NCBI GenBank assembly: GCA_023954045.1
Contig: JAMLIR010000015.1
Coordinates: 29,567 to 93,566, forward strand
Direction of reading: 5' to 3'
DNA from: Burkholderiaceae bacterium
GTDB lineage: Bacteria > Pseudomonadota > Gammaproteobacteria > Burkholderiales > Burkholderiaceae_E
Length of the DNA: 64,000 nt
The first letter of the stretch is position 1, and each line of letters begins with the position of its first letter. A program made the position numbers and the translations under genes. Below, in pieces: positions 49,360-58,284 of the stretch. Below the pieces are notes generated by a model that was given only the letters and a program-made list of their open reading frames with translations, was not told the origin of the DNA and did not search any database.

Positions 49360-50294
49360 CCCGGCACGCGCCCGCGCATCCCGGCTTCGCGCGCGGCGTC
49401 GCGGCGGCGTTCGCGGCGACGCTGCTCTGGGGCGGCCAGCTTCCGATCGCCAAGGGCGCGTTCGTCGCCCTCGACGGCTACTCGATGACCGTGGTGCGCT
49501 ACGTCGTCGCCGGCGCGGCGTTCGTGCTGCTGCTGTGGTGGCAGGAAGGTCGCGGCGCCTTCGCGCTCGCCGGGCGCGCGCGGCCGATCCTGCTGGCCGG
49601 CACGCTCGGGCTCGGCACGTCGGCACTGCTGCTGTTCATCGGGCTGTCGCTGACGCGCCCCGAGGTCGCGGTGATCGTGCTGGCGCTGCAGCCGGCGATG
49701 GCCGCGATCGCCGAGTGGATCGTCGACGGTCGCCCGCCGCCGCGCTTCACGCTCGCGTGCATCGCGATCGCGTTCGTCGGCGTGGCGCTGGTGGTGACGC
49801 GCGGGGTCGGCATCGGGCAGCTCGCCAGCCTGCACGGCGCCGAGTTGCTCGGCGACGCGCTGGTGCTGCTCGCCGCGATCGCCTGGGTCGGCTACGCGGT
49901 CGTCACGTCGCGGATGGCCGGCTGGTCGTCGCTGCGCGTCTCCACGCTGACCGCGCTGCCGGCGCTCGTCGTCATCCTGGTCGCCTGGGCCGTCGCGTAC
50001 GCGCTCGACGCGGTGCGCATCGACGCGCAGGCGCTGCCCGCGGCGACCTGGCGGCTGGCCTACGTGTCGCTCATCGGCGTGGTGGTCGGGATGTTCCTGT
50101 GGAACGACGGGCTGCAGCGCATCGGCTCGGTCAACGCGATGCTGTTGCTGAACCTGATGCCGGTCGTCACGTTCGCGATCCGCGCGCTGGAAGGCGCGCG
50201 GTTCGAGGCGGCCGAACTGGTCGGGGCGGCGATCGTCGTCGGGTCGCTGATGGCGAACAACCTGAGGTTGCGGCGGGGCGTGGCTGGGCGATAG
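49356..50294 (+). CDS. DMT superfamily (EamA) transporter
   Basis: A 312-aa protein with ten predicted helices in two EamA repeats: AFAATLLWGGQLPIAKGAFVALDGYSMTVVRYVVAGAAF with IVLALQPAMAAIAEWIVDGRPP in the first, and LLGDALVLLAAIAWVGYAVVTSRMAGWSSL with GDGLQRIGSVNAMLLLNLMPVV-like sequence in the second. Such proteins export metabolites or amino acids; substrate unknown. GTG start overlapping the DUF2788 stop. Confidence 0.86.
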   Translation: MTRHAPAHPGFARGVAAAFAATLLWGGQLPIAKGAFVALDGYSMTVVRYVVAGAAFVLLLWWQEGRGAFALAGRARPILLAGTLGLGTSALLLFIGLSLTRPEVAVIVLALQPAMAAIAEWIVDGRPPPRFTLACIAIAFVGVALVVTRGVGIGQLASLHGAELLGDALVLLAAIAWVGYAVVTSRMAGWSSLRVSTLTALPALVVILVAWAVAYALDAVRIDAQALPAATWRLAYVSLIGVVVGMFLWNDGLQRIGSVNAMLLLNLMPVVTFAIRALEGARFEAAELVGAAIVVGSLMANNLRLRRGVAGR

Positions 50295-50316
50295 GTCGCG
50301 GCCGGGCGCAGGCGGA

Positions 50317-50745
50317 TCAGGACACGGGGTTTCGCGTGCGCAGTCCCTCGAACCGCGAGAAATCCCGGTCGGTCGTGACCCAATCGCAGCCTGATTCGAT
50401 CGCCATCGCGGCGAGGTAGGCGTCAGGGACCAGGTTGCCGCGCACTGCGTGGGCCAGGCACAAGCCCTGGAAGATCTCCCAGTGGCGCGGTCCGGGGCCC
50501 ACGGGCACGGCGTTCGGCTGATCGCGCAATTGAGCCGCAAAAGCCAGCGCGACCGCGAGCGGACTCGGCTTGGCGAAGACCTTGGGATGGGTGACGATCC
50601 GGACGAATCCGCTCAGCACGAGTTCGGAGACCCCGTAGGCCTCGTCGCCGTTGATCAGCGACTCGAGCCACTCGCGGCAGGCGCCGTGCGTCGCGGTGTC
50701 CTTGCGATGCGCATACACGAGAACGTTGACGTCGCAGAGCAGCAC
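50317..50745 (-). CDS. vapC: VapC-type PIN-domain toxin
   Basis: A 142-aa PIN ribonuclease. The acidic catalytic residues are D5 (LLCDVNVLVYAH), E41 (GVSELVLSGFVRIVTHP), D108 (VPDAYLAAMAIE) and D126 (WVTTDRDFSRF). VapC toxins cleave tRNA or rRNA and are held inactive by their antitoxin. The start is GTG at 50745, 3 bp after the antitoxin stop, with GGAG upstream inside the antitoxin gene. The longer frame upstream is out of family. Confidence 0.9.
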   Translation of the reverse strand: MLLCDVNVLVYAHRKDTATHGACREWLESLINGDEAYGVSELVLSGFVRIVTHPKVFAKPSPLAVALAFAAQLRDQPNAVPVGPGPRHWEIFQGLCLAHAVRGNLVPDAYLAAMAIESGCDWVTTDRDFSRFEGLRTRNPVS

Positions 50746-50747
50746 AC

Positions 50748-50984
50748 TCAGGACTCCATGAGCTCGAGCAGGGAGGCCGTATCGTCGATGTCCACCCCGG
50801 GAAGGACTCCGTCTCCGTCGCAAGTGCGCAGGCGCACGGGCTTGCGTCGGCCCTTTGAGCTGCGACGGGCGAGCACCTCGCGGAGCGCGTCCTCCAGCAC
50901 GGCGGTCAGCGTCTTGCCCGAGGCCGCGGCGTACTGCTTGGCTTCGGCCAACAGATGCTCATCGAGGCGAACGGTGGTGCGCAT
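50748..50984 (-). CDS. vapB: VapB-type antitoxin (ribbon-helix-helix)
   Basis: A 78-aa protein with an N-terminal ribbon-helix-helix segment MRTTVRLDEHLLAEAKQYAAASGKTLTAVLEDALREVL and an acidic C-terminus (DDTASLLELMES) expected to wrap the toxin. It is directly upstream of the PIN toxin and begins next to a palindrome and direct repeats, consistent with autorepression. Confidence 0.88.
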   Translation of the reverse strand: MRTTVRLDEHLLAEAKQYAAASGKTLTAVLEDALREVLARRSSKGRRKPVRLRTCDGDGVLPGVDIDDTASLLELMES

Positions 50985-51020
50985 GCATCAAAGCATGAGC
51001 ACTGCGCATCAATATGTCAA
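50982..51020 (-). promoter_or_regulatory. vapBC promoter/operator region
   Basis: An inverted repeat CATGC-N6-GCATG (50982-50997) overlaps the vapB start. GCATCAA occurs twice (50985-50991 and 51006-51012), exactly 21 bp apart, i.e. two helical turns. On the minus strand TTGACA (51020-51015) is a perfect -35; the -10 at the right distance is poor. The layout fits autoregulation by an RHH antitoxin. Confidence 0.6.
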
Positions 51021-51040
51021 CCCGGTCGGCGAGCGCAGAC

Positions 51041-51811
51041 TCAGGTGCCGCCCGCGCTCCCCAGGTACGCCCGCACCACCCGCGGATCGCTCAGCACCTC
51101 GCCGGGCGTCCCGCTCGCGATCGGCGTGCCCGACTCGAGCACGCAGATCCGGTCGGCCAGGTCGGCGACCATCTGCATGTCGTGTTCGACCCAGACCATC
51201 GCGATGCGCAGTTCGTGGCGGATGCGCAGGATGTGCCGCGCGAGGTCCTCGCGTTCCTCGCGATTCAGGCCCGCCGACGGCTCGTCGAGCAGCAGGACCT
51301 TCGGCTCCATCGCGAGCGCGCGCGCGAAGCCGACGATCTTCTGGATGCCGTAGGGCAGCGCGTCGACCGGGCGGTGCCGGTAGCGCTCGAGCTCGACGAA
51401 TTCGAGCACTTCCTCGACGCGGCGACGGTGCGCGGTTTCCTCGCGTCGCACCTTGCGCGTGAACAGCGCCTCGGCGACCGAGCCGGTGCCGAAGCGCGCG
51501 TGGCGCGCGACCAGCAGGTTGTCGATCACGCTCATCTGCGGGAAGAGCTCGCCGTGCTGGAACGTGCGCGCCAGTCCCAGCGCGGCGATCCGGTGCGGCT
51601 TCTCGGTGGTGATCTCGCGGCCCTCGAGCGCGATGCGGCCGCGCTGCGGCCGGTACAGGCCGCTCACGCAGTTGAGCACCGAGGTCTTTCCGGCGCCATT
51701 GGGGCCGATCAGCGCGAGCAGTTCGCCGGCGTTCGCCTCGAACGACACGTCCTGCAGCACCTGCAGGCCGCCGAAGGCGAGCGCGACGCCGCTCAGCGCG
51801 AGCTCAGCCAT
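51041..51811 (-). CDS. livG: Branched-chain amino acid-type ABC transporter ATPase LivG
   Basis: A 256-aa ATPase. Walker A is LIGPNGAGKTSVLNCVSG, the LivG loop is RTFQHGELFPQMSVIDNLLVARHARFGTG, and PYGIQKIVGFARALAMEPKVLLLDEPSAGLNREERED spans the signature region and Walker B. The signature reads PYGIQK where LSGGQ-like motifs are usual, which is common in LivG. VEHDMQMVADLADRICVLESG ends the domain. Last gene of the operon; overlaps livF by 8 bp. Confidence 0.92.
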   Translation of the reverse strand: MAELALSGVALAFGGLQVLQDVSFEANAGELLALIGPNGAGKTSVLNCVSGLYRPQRGRIALEGREITTEKPHRIAALGLARTFQHGELFPQMSVIDNLLVARHARFGTGSVAEALFTRKVRREETAHRRRVEEVLEFVELERYRHRPVDALPYGIQKIVGFARALAMEPKVLLLDEPSAGLNREEREDLARHILRIRHELRIAMVWVEHDMQMVADLADRICVLESGTPIASGTPGEVLSDPRVVRAYLGSAGGT

Positions 51812-52589
51812 ACCACCTTCGGCTGCGCCGGTACTGCTTGACGTCGCGGTAGCTGCGCCGCGACGACTGCCCGGCGCCGAGATAGAACTCGCGGATGTCC
51901 TGGTGCTCGCGCAACCTGTCCGGCGCGCCGTCGAGCACGACGCGACCGTTCTCCATCACGTAGCCGTGGTCGGCCAGGTCGAGCGCCACCTGCGCGTTCT
52001 GCTCGACCACCAGCAGCGTGGTGCCCAACTCGGCGCGGATCGCGCGCAGCCGCTCGACCAGCTCGTCGACCACCTTCGGCGCGAGCCCGAGCGACAGCTC
52101 GTCGATCAGCAGCAATTGCGGCGAGCACATCAGCGCAGAGCCGATCGCCAGCATCTGGCGTTCGCCGCCCGACAGGTAGCCGGCCTGGCGCGCGCGCAGC
52201 CTGTTCAGGATCGGGAAGTGCTCGAACACGCGCGCCTTGTCGATGCCGCCGCGCCCGGACACCGCGGCGTCGAGGTTCTCCTCGACCGACAGGCTCTCGA
52301 ACACCTTGCTGCGCTCGGGCACCAGCGCGATGCCGCGCCGCGCGATGCGGTGCGGCGGCTGGTTCTCGATGCGCTCGCCGCGCCACTCGACGTGGCCGTC
52401 GGTGACGCGCGCATCGTCCAGCCCGAGGAACCCCGAGATCGCCCGAAGCGTCGTCGTCTTGCCGGCGCCGTTGTTGCCGATCAGGCAGACGATCGAGCCT
52501 TCGGCGACCTCGAGCGAGACCCCCTGCACCGCGGTGATCACGCGGTGATAGGTGACCTCGAGCTTCTCGACCTTCAGCAGCGCGCTCAT
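51804..52589 (-). CDS. livF: Branched-chain amino acid-type ABC transporter ATPase LivF
   Basis: A 261-aa ATPase with Walker A LIGNNGAGKTTTLRAISG, the LivF motif VPERSKVFESLSVEENLDAA, signature YLSGGERQMLAIGSALM, Walker B LLLIDELSLGLAPKVVDEL and switch VVEQNAQVALDLADHGYVMENGRV. The C-terminus has a basic tail (SSRRSYRDVKQYRRSRRWYG). The ATG overlaps the livM stop by 4 bp. Confidence 0.92.
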   Translation of the reverse strand: MSALLKVEKLEVTYHRVITAVQGVSLEVAEGSIVCLIGNNGAGKTTTLRAISGFLGLDDARVTDGHVEWRGERIENQPPHRIARRGIALVPERSKVFESLSVEENLDAAVSGRGGIDKARVFEHFPILNRLRARQAGYLSGGERQMLAIGSALMCSPQLLLIDELSLGLAPKVVDELVERLRAIRAELGTTLLVVEQNAQVALDLADHGYVMENGRVVLDGAPDRLREHQDIREFYLGAGQSSRRSYRDVKQYRRSRRWYG

Positions 52590-53653
52590 TTGCCCAGCGG
52601 CCTCTGCCTGAACGGCCACAGCAGCACCCAGTCCTGCGCGCGCCGCCAGATCCCGACGAGCCCTTGCGGCTCGAAGACCAGGAACAGGATCATCACCAGC
52701 CCGAACGCCGCGTAGTTGACCGCGAACACGTAGGACGACAACTGCTCGGCGAACGTCGACACGTTCATCGCAGCCTCGATCGCGTACGGGAACAGCACGA
52801 CGAAGATGGCGCCCAGCACCGCGCCCAGGATCGAGCCCATTCCGCCGATGATGATCATCGCGACGTACTGGATCGTGAGGAACAGCGAGAACGCCTCGGC
52901 CGACACGAAGCCGCGGTAGTAGGCGAACAGGCACCCGGCCGTCGCGGTCAAGGTCGACGACCAGACGAACGCGCCGAGCTTGGCGCGATGCACGCTGATG
53001 CCCAGCGCGCCCGCGACCGCCTCGCGGCCATGGATGGCCCGCCAGGCGCGCCCGGTGCGCGAGCGCAGCAGGTTCAGGCTCAGCACGATCGTCGCCGCGG
53101 CGGCCACGAGCAGCAGGTAGTACCACGCGCGCGCGTCGGAGAACGTCCAGCCGAACAGCATCGGCGGGTCGATGACGACGCCGGTCGAGAACCCGCGCTT
53201 CGTCTCGTACTCGCCGCCGAAGTAGATGACGATGAAATGCAGCGCGAGCGTCGACACCGCCAGGTAGAGCCCGCGCAGCCGCAGGCTCGGCAGCCCGAAG
53301 ATCAGCCCGAGCGCGGCGCCCACCGCAGCCGACGCCGGCAGCGTCACCCAGATCGGCGCGGCCAGTTCCTTGAACAGGATGCCGGTGGTGAACGCGCCCG
53401 CGGCCAGCAACCCCGCGTGCCCGAGCGAAATCTGTCCGGCGTAGCCGGTGAGCAGCATCAGCGCGACTGCGCCGATTGCTGCGAGCAGCACCTGGTTGGC
53501 GAGGTCGAGCGCGAAGCTGCTCGCGACCCACGGCACCGCGAGCGCGGCGACCAGGAACACCGCCAGGCTCGCGCGTTGCGTGCGCGTGTCCACCAGCCGG
53601 AAGTCCTGCGAGTAGGCGGTACGGAAGTATCCGCTCGCGCGCGGCGGCTTCAT
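52586..53653 (-). CDS. livM: Branched-chain amino acid-type ABC permease LivM
   Basis: A 355-aa permease with about nine to ten helices. Typical are LTGYAGQISLGHAGLLAAGAFTTGIL, LPSLRLRGLYLAVSTLAL, RTGRAWRAIHGREAVAGALGISVHRAKLGAFVWSS and IIIGGMGSILGAVLGAIFVVLFP. The ATG at 53653 overlaps the stop of the restored livH frame as ATGA. Confidence 0.91.
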   Translation of the reverse strand: MKPPRASGYFRTAYSQDFRLVDTRTQRASLAVFLVAALAVPWVASSFALDLANQVLLAAIGAVALMLLTGYAGQISLGHAGLLAAGAFTTGILFKELAAPIWVTLPASAAVGAALGLIFGLPSLRLRGLYLAVSTLALHFIVIYFGGEYETKRGFSTGVVIDPPMLFGWTFSDARAWYYLLLVAAAATIVLSLNLLRSRTGRAWRAIHGREAVAGALGISVHRAKLGAFVWSSTLTATAGCLFAYYRGFVSAEAFSLFLTIQYVAMIIIGGMGSILGAVLGAIFVVLFPYAIEAAMNVSTFAEQLSSYVFAVNYAAFGLVMILFLVFEPQGLVGIWRRAQDWVLLWPFRQRPLGK

Positions 53654-54518
53654 ACGCGGTCGAGCTCCTCGCGCGTGCCGAACAGCCCCCACGGCCGGAA
53701 CACCAGCATCGCGAGCAGCACCGCGAACGGCACCACGTCGGAGAGCAGCGGGTCGACGTAGTAGATCAGCAGCACTCGGCCGCCGCGACGACCAGCGCGC
53801 CGACCAGCGCGCCCAGCAGGCTGTCCAGCCCGCCGACCAGCGCGGCCGGGAACGCCTTCAGGCCGATCATCACCATCGTCTGGTCCAGCGCCGCGTCGCA
53901 GGCGATCAGCATCCCTGCCAAGCCGGCGGTCAGCGTCGCCAGCCCCCAGGCGAGCGCGTAGATCGCGTGCAACCCGATGCCGCGCTGCGCGGCGAGCAGC
54001 GGGTTCTGCCCGGCCGCGCGCATCCGGATTCCCCAGACCGTGAAGCGCAGGAACGCCCACAGCCCGAGATAGACCGCGGCGGTCGCGAGCACCAGCGTCA
54101 GGCTCACCGCCGAGATTCGCGCATCGCCGATCGCGATCGACGCGTTCCCGAAGCCCAGCAGCGGCAGCGGATGCTGCTCCTGCGCGCCGAAGACGAGCAC
54201 CATCGCGCCGCGCAGCAAAATGCCGAGCGCGATCGTCGTCAGCACCGCGGCGAGCACCGATTCGCCCGTCATCCTGCGCATCAGCACGACGTAGACCAGC
54301 ACGCCGACCACCAGCGCCAGCACCGCCGACATCGCGATCGCGACCAGCGGATGGCTGCCGAACAGCGACGCCGTTGTGAAAAGGCCGTAGGCGCCCAGCA
54401 TCATCAGTTCGCCGTGGGCCAGGTTCAGCACGCGGCTGGTGCGGTAGATCAGCACGTAGCCGCAGCCGATCAGCGCGTAGATCGACGCGAGCACCGCGAT
54501 GTTGACGGCCAGCTGCAC
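53650..54518 (-). pseudogene. livH: LivH permease gene, broken by a single frameshift
   Basis: The first 250 codons (54518-53766) encode a LivH permease: IGCGYVLIYRTSRVLNLAHGELMMLGAYG, GIRMRAAGQNPLLAAQRGIG and KAFPAALVGGLDSLLGALVGALVVAAAE, then a premature TGA. The missing C-terminus continues in another frame with VLLIYYVDPLLSDVVPFAVLLAMLVFRPWGLFGTREELDRV and ends at 53650, exactly overlapping the livM start as ATGA. One missing G near 53770 (GAGTGCTG where GAGGTGCTG would be expected) explains this. It may be a real mutation or a sequencing/assembly error; all neighbours are intact. GTG start 3 bp after the ligase stop. Confidence 0.85.
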
Positions 54519-54521
54519 GGT

Positions 54522-56393
54522 TCAGCCCGCCTGGGCGCCGGGTTGCAGCAGGTCGGCGACGCCGGCGTGCACCAGCCGCTCCTCGCGGTCGTCGTACATC
54601 GAGTCGACCAGATCCCGGAAGCGCTCGATCATCAGCGCGCGCTTCAGTTTGCGCGTCGGCGTCACCGGCTCGCCTTCCTCTTCCGGGTCGAGCAGCTTCG
54701 GCAGGATCCGGAACGCCTTCACCTGCTCGACGCGGGCCAGCGTCTCGTTGGCGCGCGCAATTTCACCGGCGATCAGCTTCTGCACCGCCGGGTGCGTCGC
54801 CAGGCTGGTGAACCCGGTGTACGAGACGTCGTTCGCGCGCGCCCAGTCGGCCACCGTGTCGAAGTCGATCTCGATCAGCGCGGCGACGAACTTGCGCGCC
54901 TGCCCGATCACCATCGCCTCGCCGACGTACGGGCTCGCGCGCAGCGCGTTCTCGATCGTCGACGGCGACAGCGTCTTGCCGCCGGCGGTGACGATGAAGT
55001 CGCGCGCGCGATCGACCAGCCGCAGCACGCCGTCGCGCAGCTCGCCGACGTCGCCGGTGTGCAACCAGCCGTCGGCGTCCTTCACCTGCCGCGTCGCTTC
55101 GTCGCTGCGCCAGTAGCCGTCGAAGACGTGCGGGCCGCGCACCAGGATCTCGTTGCCGTCGCCCAGCCGCAGCTCCCACCCCGGCGCCACCGTTCCGACG
55201 TTGCCGGGGCGCGGAAACGGGCTCGGCTGCCCGCTGATGATCGCGCCCGCCTCCTCGGTCTGGCCGTAGACCTCGACCGTGTTCACGCCCCAGACCTGCC
55301 ACAGCGCCATCGTCTCGGCGGGCAGCGGCGCGCCCCCCGAGACGACGAGCTCCAGCTCGTCCATGCCCAACTTCTCGAGCAGCGGCCGGAACACCAGCGT
55401 GCGGCACAGCCGGTAGGCGAGCGATTCGGGCGCGCTTCGTTCCCAGCGGGCGCGCGCCTGCGCGCGGCCGACGCGCATCGCCGCTTCGTAGGCCGCGCGC
55501 TTGACCTTCGTGCTGGTATTGATCCCCACCAGCACCTGCGACGCGAACTTCTGCAGGTAGCGCGGCACCGTGAAGAGCAGGGTGGGCGCCACTTCGAAGA
55601 AGGTCGTCGGCAGGTCCTCGATGTCCTCGCCGAAATGCGGCACGATCCGGCCCAGCAGCGGCAGCGTGATCGCCAGGTCGCGCCCGAGAATGTGGCACAG
55701 CGGCAGGTAGACCACCGTGCGGTGCGCGTCGCTCCCCAGCGTCGGGTAGTGCCCGATCATGTTGTGCGCGGCCGCCAGGTGCGTGCCGTGCGCAACCAGC
55801 GCGCCCTTCGGCTTGCCGGTGGTGCCCGACGTGTAGACGATGAACGCGGGCGACGCCGGGTCGAGCCGCGCGGCCAGGTCGTCCAGCACCGCCAGCGCCG
55901 CGTCATCGCCGGGTTCGCCCAGCAGCTCGCGATACGACACCAGCAGGTCGTGCTCGTAGTCGAACATCGCCGAGTCGTCGATGACCACCACCGCCTTCAC
56001 CGCCGGCAGCCGCTCGAGCAGCGGCAGCAGCTTGTCGACGTACTCCTGGTCTTCGGCGACGAAGATCGTCGCGCCGCCGTCCAGCATCTGGTACTCGACC
56101 TCGGAGGCCGACGCGGTCGGATAGATGCCGTAGGTGATCGCGCCGGCGGCCTGCGCCGCGAGGTCGCAGATCACCCACTCTTCGCAGGCGTCGCCCATGA
56201 TCGCGACGCGCTCGCCGGGCGCGAGGCCGAGCTTCCTCAGCCCGCGCGCGCAGCGTCCGACCAGGCTCGCGTAGTCGCGCCAGCTGCGCTCGCGATACAG
56301 GCCCAGGTGCTTCGAGCGGAAAGCGACCGAACCGGGCGCGCTGCGCGCCCGCTCGGCGAGGAGTCCGGGCGCGGTCGTCGCGCCCAGGCTCAT
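54522..56393 (-). CDS. Long-chain/aryl acyl-CoA synthetase (AMP-binding)
   Basis: A 623-aa adenylate-forming ligase with P-loop FIVYTSGTTGKPKGALVAHG, VVSGGAPLPAETMALWQVWG, VEVYGQTEEAG, GWLHTGDVGELRDG, and C-terminal catalytic Lys in VTPTRKLKRALMIERF. It resembles the FadD15/bubblegum-like group encoded inside Liv-type operons. The enzyme probably activates the imported acid (aromatic, fatty or dicarboxylic) to a CoA thioester; the substrate cannot be fixed from sequence. Located between the binding protein and livH. Confidence 0.9.
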   Translation of the reverse strand: MSLGATTAPGLLAERARSAPGSVAFRSKHLGLYRERSWRDYASLVGRCARGLRKLGLAPGERVAIMGDACEEWVICDLAAQAAGAITYGIYPTASASEVEYQMLDGGATIFVAEDQEYVDKLLPLLERLPAVKAVVVIDDSAMFDYEHDLLVSYRELLGEPGDDAALAVLDDLAARLDPASPAFIVYTSGTTGKPKGALVAHGTHLAAAHNMIGHYPTLGSDAHRTVVYLPLCHILGRDLAITLPLLGRIVPHFGEDIEDLPTTFFEVAPTLLFTVPRYLQKFASQVLVGINTSTKVKRAAYEAAMRVGRAQARARWERSAPESLAYRLCRTLVFRPLLEKLGMDELELVVSGGAPLPAETMALWQVWGVNTVEVYGQTEEAGAIISGQPSPFPRPGNVGTVAPGWELRLGDGNEILVRGPHVFDGYWRSDEATRQVKDADGWLHTGDVGELRDGVLRLVDRARDFIVTAGGKTLSPSTIENALRASPYVGEAMVIGQARKFVAALIEIDFDTVADWARANDVSYTGFTSLATHPAVQKLIAGEIARANETLARVEQVKAFRILPKLLDPEEEGEPVTPTRKLKRALMIERFRDLVDSMYDDREERLVHAGVADLLQPGAQAG

Positions 56394-56403
56394 CGGCCCA
56401 CCC

Positions 56404-57570
56404 TCACTTCCTGACCTCGATCGCCTGCCAGTCCTGCACGCGCTCGACGCGGTTGGCGGCCGTGTCCCAGCGCCAGACGCGGTAGAACTGCTTCGTGCGG
56501 AAGTGGTTGTCCTTCGTCCACTCCAGCGGCCCGCCGCGCAGCCCCTTCAGGTCGACCTTCAGGTTGTTCATCGACGCGAGCACCTTCTGCGGCGTCGCCG
56601 GCCACGGGGTCTTGTCGAGCACCGCCTCGATCACCAGCCCGGCGATGAAGCCTTCGGTGAGCCAGGTGACCGGATACTGCAGGTTCGCGCGGCTGGTGAC
56701 CGCGCGGATCTCGGCGTGCATCGGCACGCTGTCGGCGAAGAACGTGTTGGTGCCGATCACGTAGAGGCTGCCGTCCTTCACGCGCGCCAGCTCGTCCTCG
56801 GCGTTCAGGTGCGCCCACGCGATGTACGAGCCGTTCCAGCCCAGCCGGCGCAGCGCCTCGAAGGTGCGGATCTGCGACACCCACGGTGCCCACGAGTAGA
56901 CCCAGTTCGGGTTCGCGTCCTTCAGCTTCGTCGCGAACGGCGTGTAGTCGGGCGTCGGGGGCGGCGTGATCTGCTTCTCCACCGGCGTCATGCCGAGCGT
57001 CTTCGACAAGCCTTCGGCGTAGTCGATCTCGCCGCGCGAGATCGGGATCGCCATCGCCGCGAAGCCGATCCGCACCGGCTCCTTCGCGGTCCGCTTCACG
57101 AAATCGAGCGCCGCCTGGCTGTCTAGGTTCGCGCCGAACGCGGTCGAGCAGAACTGCAGCGGATTGGCCGGCGGATAGGTCTCCTTCGGGCACACCGAGC
57201 CGGCGAAGTACAGCGGCACGTTCGCGCGCTTGGCCTCGGCGACCATCGGCGCGTAGGTGGAGGACAGGCTCGAGTTCATCAGCAGCACGACCTTGTCTTC
57301 GGTGAGCAGCCGCTTGGCGTTGGCCGCCGCGCGCGAGGGCTGCGCCGAATCGTCGAGCACGACGAGCTTCACCGGCTTGCCGCGGATGCCGCCCTTCGCG
57401 TTGACGTGCTCCAGGTAGGCCTTCATCGATTCGACCACCGGTGCGTAGGTGGCCGCGGCCGGGCCGGTCATCGCGGCGCTCACGCCGATCACGTACGCGT
57501 CCTGCGCGGCGGCGAGCGACGAGGCGCCCGCGAGCGCGCCGGCCAGGGTGGCAAGGGCGATTTTCTTCAT
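56404..57570 (-). CDS. Periplasmic substrate-binding protein of the Liv-type ABC system
   Basis: A 388-aa secreted protein with a classical signal peptide (MKKIALATLAGALAGASSLAAA) and a type I periplasmic-binding fold: YVIGVSAAMTGPAAATYAPVVESMKAYLEHVNAKGGIRGKPVKLVVLDDSAQPSRAAANAKRL is the start typical of LivK-like proteins. NWVYSWAPWVSQIRTFEALRRLGWNGSYIAW is the middle part. The family binds branched-chain amino acids, amides or aromatic acids. Its ATG overlaps the TetR stop as ATGA; it is 10 bp upstream of the ligase gene. Confidence 0.92.
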   Translation of the reverse strand: MKKIALATLAGALAGASSLAAAQDAYVIGVSAAMTGPAAATYAPVVESMKAYLEHVNAKGGIRGKPVKLVVLDDSAQPSRAAANAKRLLTEDKVVLLMNSSLSSTYAPMVAEAKRANVPLYFAGSVCPKETYPPANPLQFCSTAFGANLDSQAALDFVKRTAKEPVRIGFAAMAIPISRGEIDYAEGLSKTLGMTPVEKQITPPPTPDYTPFATKLKDANPNWVYSWAPWVSQIRTFEALRRLGWNGSYIAWAHLNAEDELARVKDGSLYVIGTNTFFADSVPMHAEIRAVTSRANLQYPVTWLTEGFIAGLVIEAVLDKTPWPATPQKVLASMNNLKVDLKGLRGGPLEWTKDNHFRTKQFYRVWRWDTAANRVERVQDWQAIEVRK

Positions 57571-58247
57571 GTCGTCTCCTCCTCTTCCGGAAGTCGGTCT
57601 TTCGAGCGCGCGGCGCGCCGTCGCGCAGGTTTCGGAGTGTCGTCGCGGAACGCCCGCAGCAGCAAGTCAACGTAATCCCGGGTGATCCGATCCAGCGTCA
57701 CGCCGGGCTCGCGGCCGACCCACAGCGCCGCCGAATTGCCGAGCCCGAGCAGCGCCAGCGTGGCCATCCGCGGATCGAGGTCGGCACGGAACTCGCCCGA
57801 CTCGACCGCGTCGCGGATGATGCGCTCGACGAAGCGCTCGTAGCGGCGCTCCATCGCGCGCAGCCGCTGTCGCGCCGGCGCCGGCAGGAAGCGGCGCTCG
57901 CGCAGGAACACCAGCGTGAAGTCGAGCTTGTCGGCCATCGGCGCCAGGTGATGGAACACCAGCGCGGCCACCTTGGCCGCGCCGCTGTCGTGGCGGCGGT
58001 GGATGCGCTGCGCGCGCAATGCGTAGTCGCGCATTCCCTCGGTGCAGACCGCCTCCAGCGCTGCCTCCTTCGAATCGAAGTAGTAGTACAGGCTGGCTTG
58101 CCGGATGCCGAGCACGTCGGCGATGTCCTGCGTCGACGCGCCGTGGTAGCCGCGCCGCGCGAACACCTTCGCCGCCGCCGCCACGATCTCGGCGGTGCGG
58201 CGCTTCGGCTTCGCCGACTTGACTCCCGGCGCGGGCTGCTGTGACAT
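57567..58247 (-). CDS. TetR-family transcriptional regulator
   Basis: A 226-aa repressor-type protein. The N-terminal helix-turn-helix is AAAKVFARRGYHGASTQDIADVLGIRQASLYYYFDSKEAALEAVC; the C-terminal ligand domain resembles regulators of fatty-acid or aromatic acid metabolism. It is the first gene of the TetR-SBP-ligase-livHMFG operon and diverges from a methionine-synthase-like gene across a palindrome. It starts at ATG 58247; an upstream in-frame ATG would enter the divergent gene. Confidence 0.9.
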   Translation of the reverse strand: MSQQPAPGVKSAKPKRRTAEIVAAAAKVFARRGYHGASTQDIADVLGIRQASLYYYFDSKEAALEAVCTEGMRDYALRAQRIHRRHDSGAAKVAALVFHHLAPMADKLDFTLVFLRERRFLPAPARQRLRAMERRYERFVERIIRDAVESGEFRADLDPRMATLALLGLGNSAALWVGREPGVTLDRITRDYVDLLLRAFRDDTPKPARRRAARSKDRLPEEEETT

Positions 58248-58256
58248 TCGGATTAT

Positions 58257-58272
58257 TCTATAGCTCAATAGA
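58257..58272. promoter_or_regulatory. Operator candidate between TetR and the MetE-like gene
   Basis: TCTAT-AGCTCA-ATAGA is a perfect 5-6-5 inverted repeat in the 37-bp space between the two divergent start codons. It lies 9 bp from the TetR start and 12 bp from the other, so binding would block both promoters. Confidence 0.65.
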
Positions 58273-58284
58273 CAAGGAAGCGCC

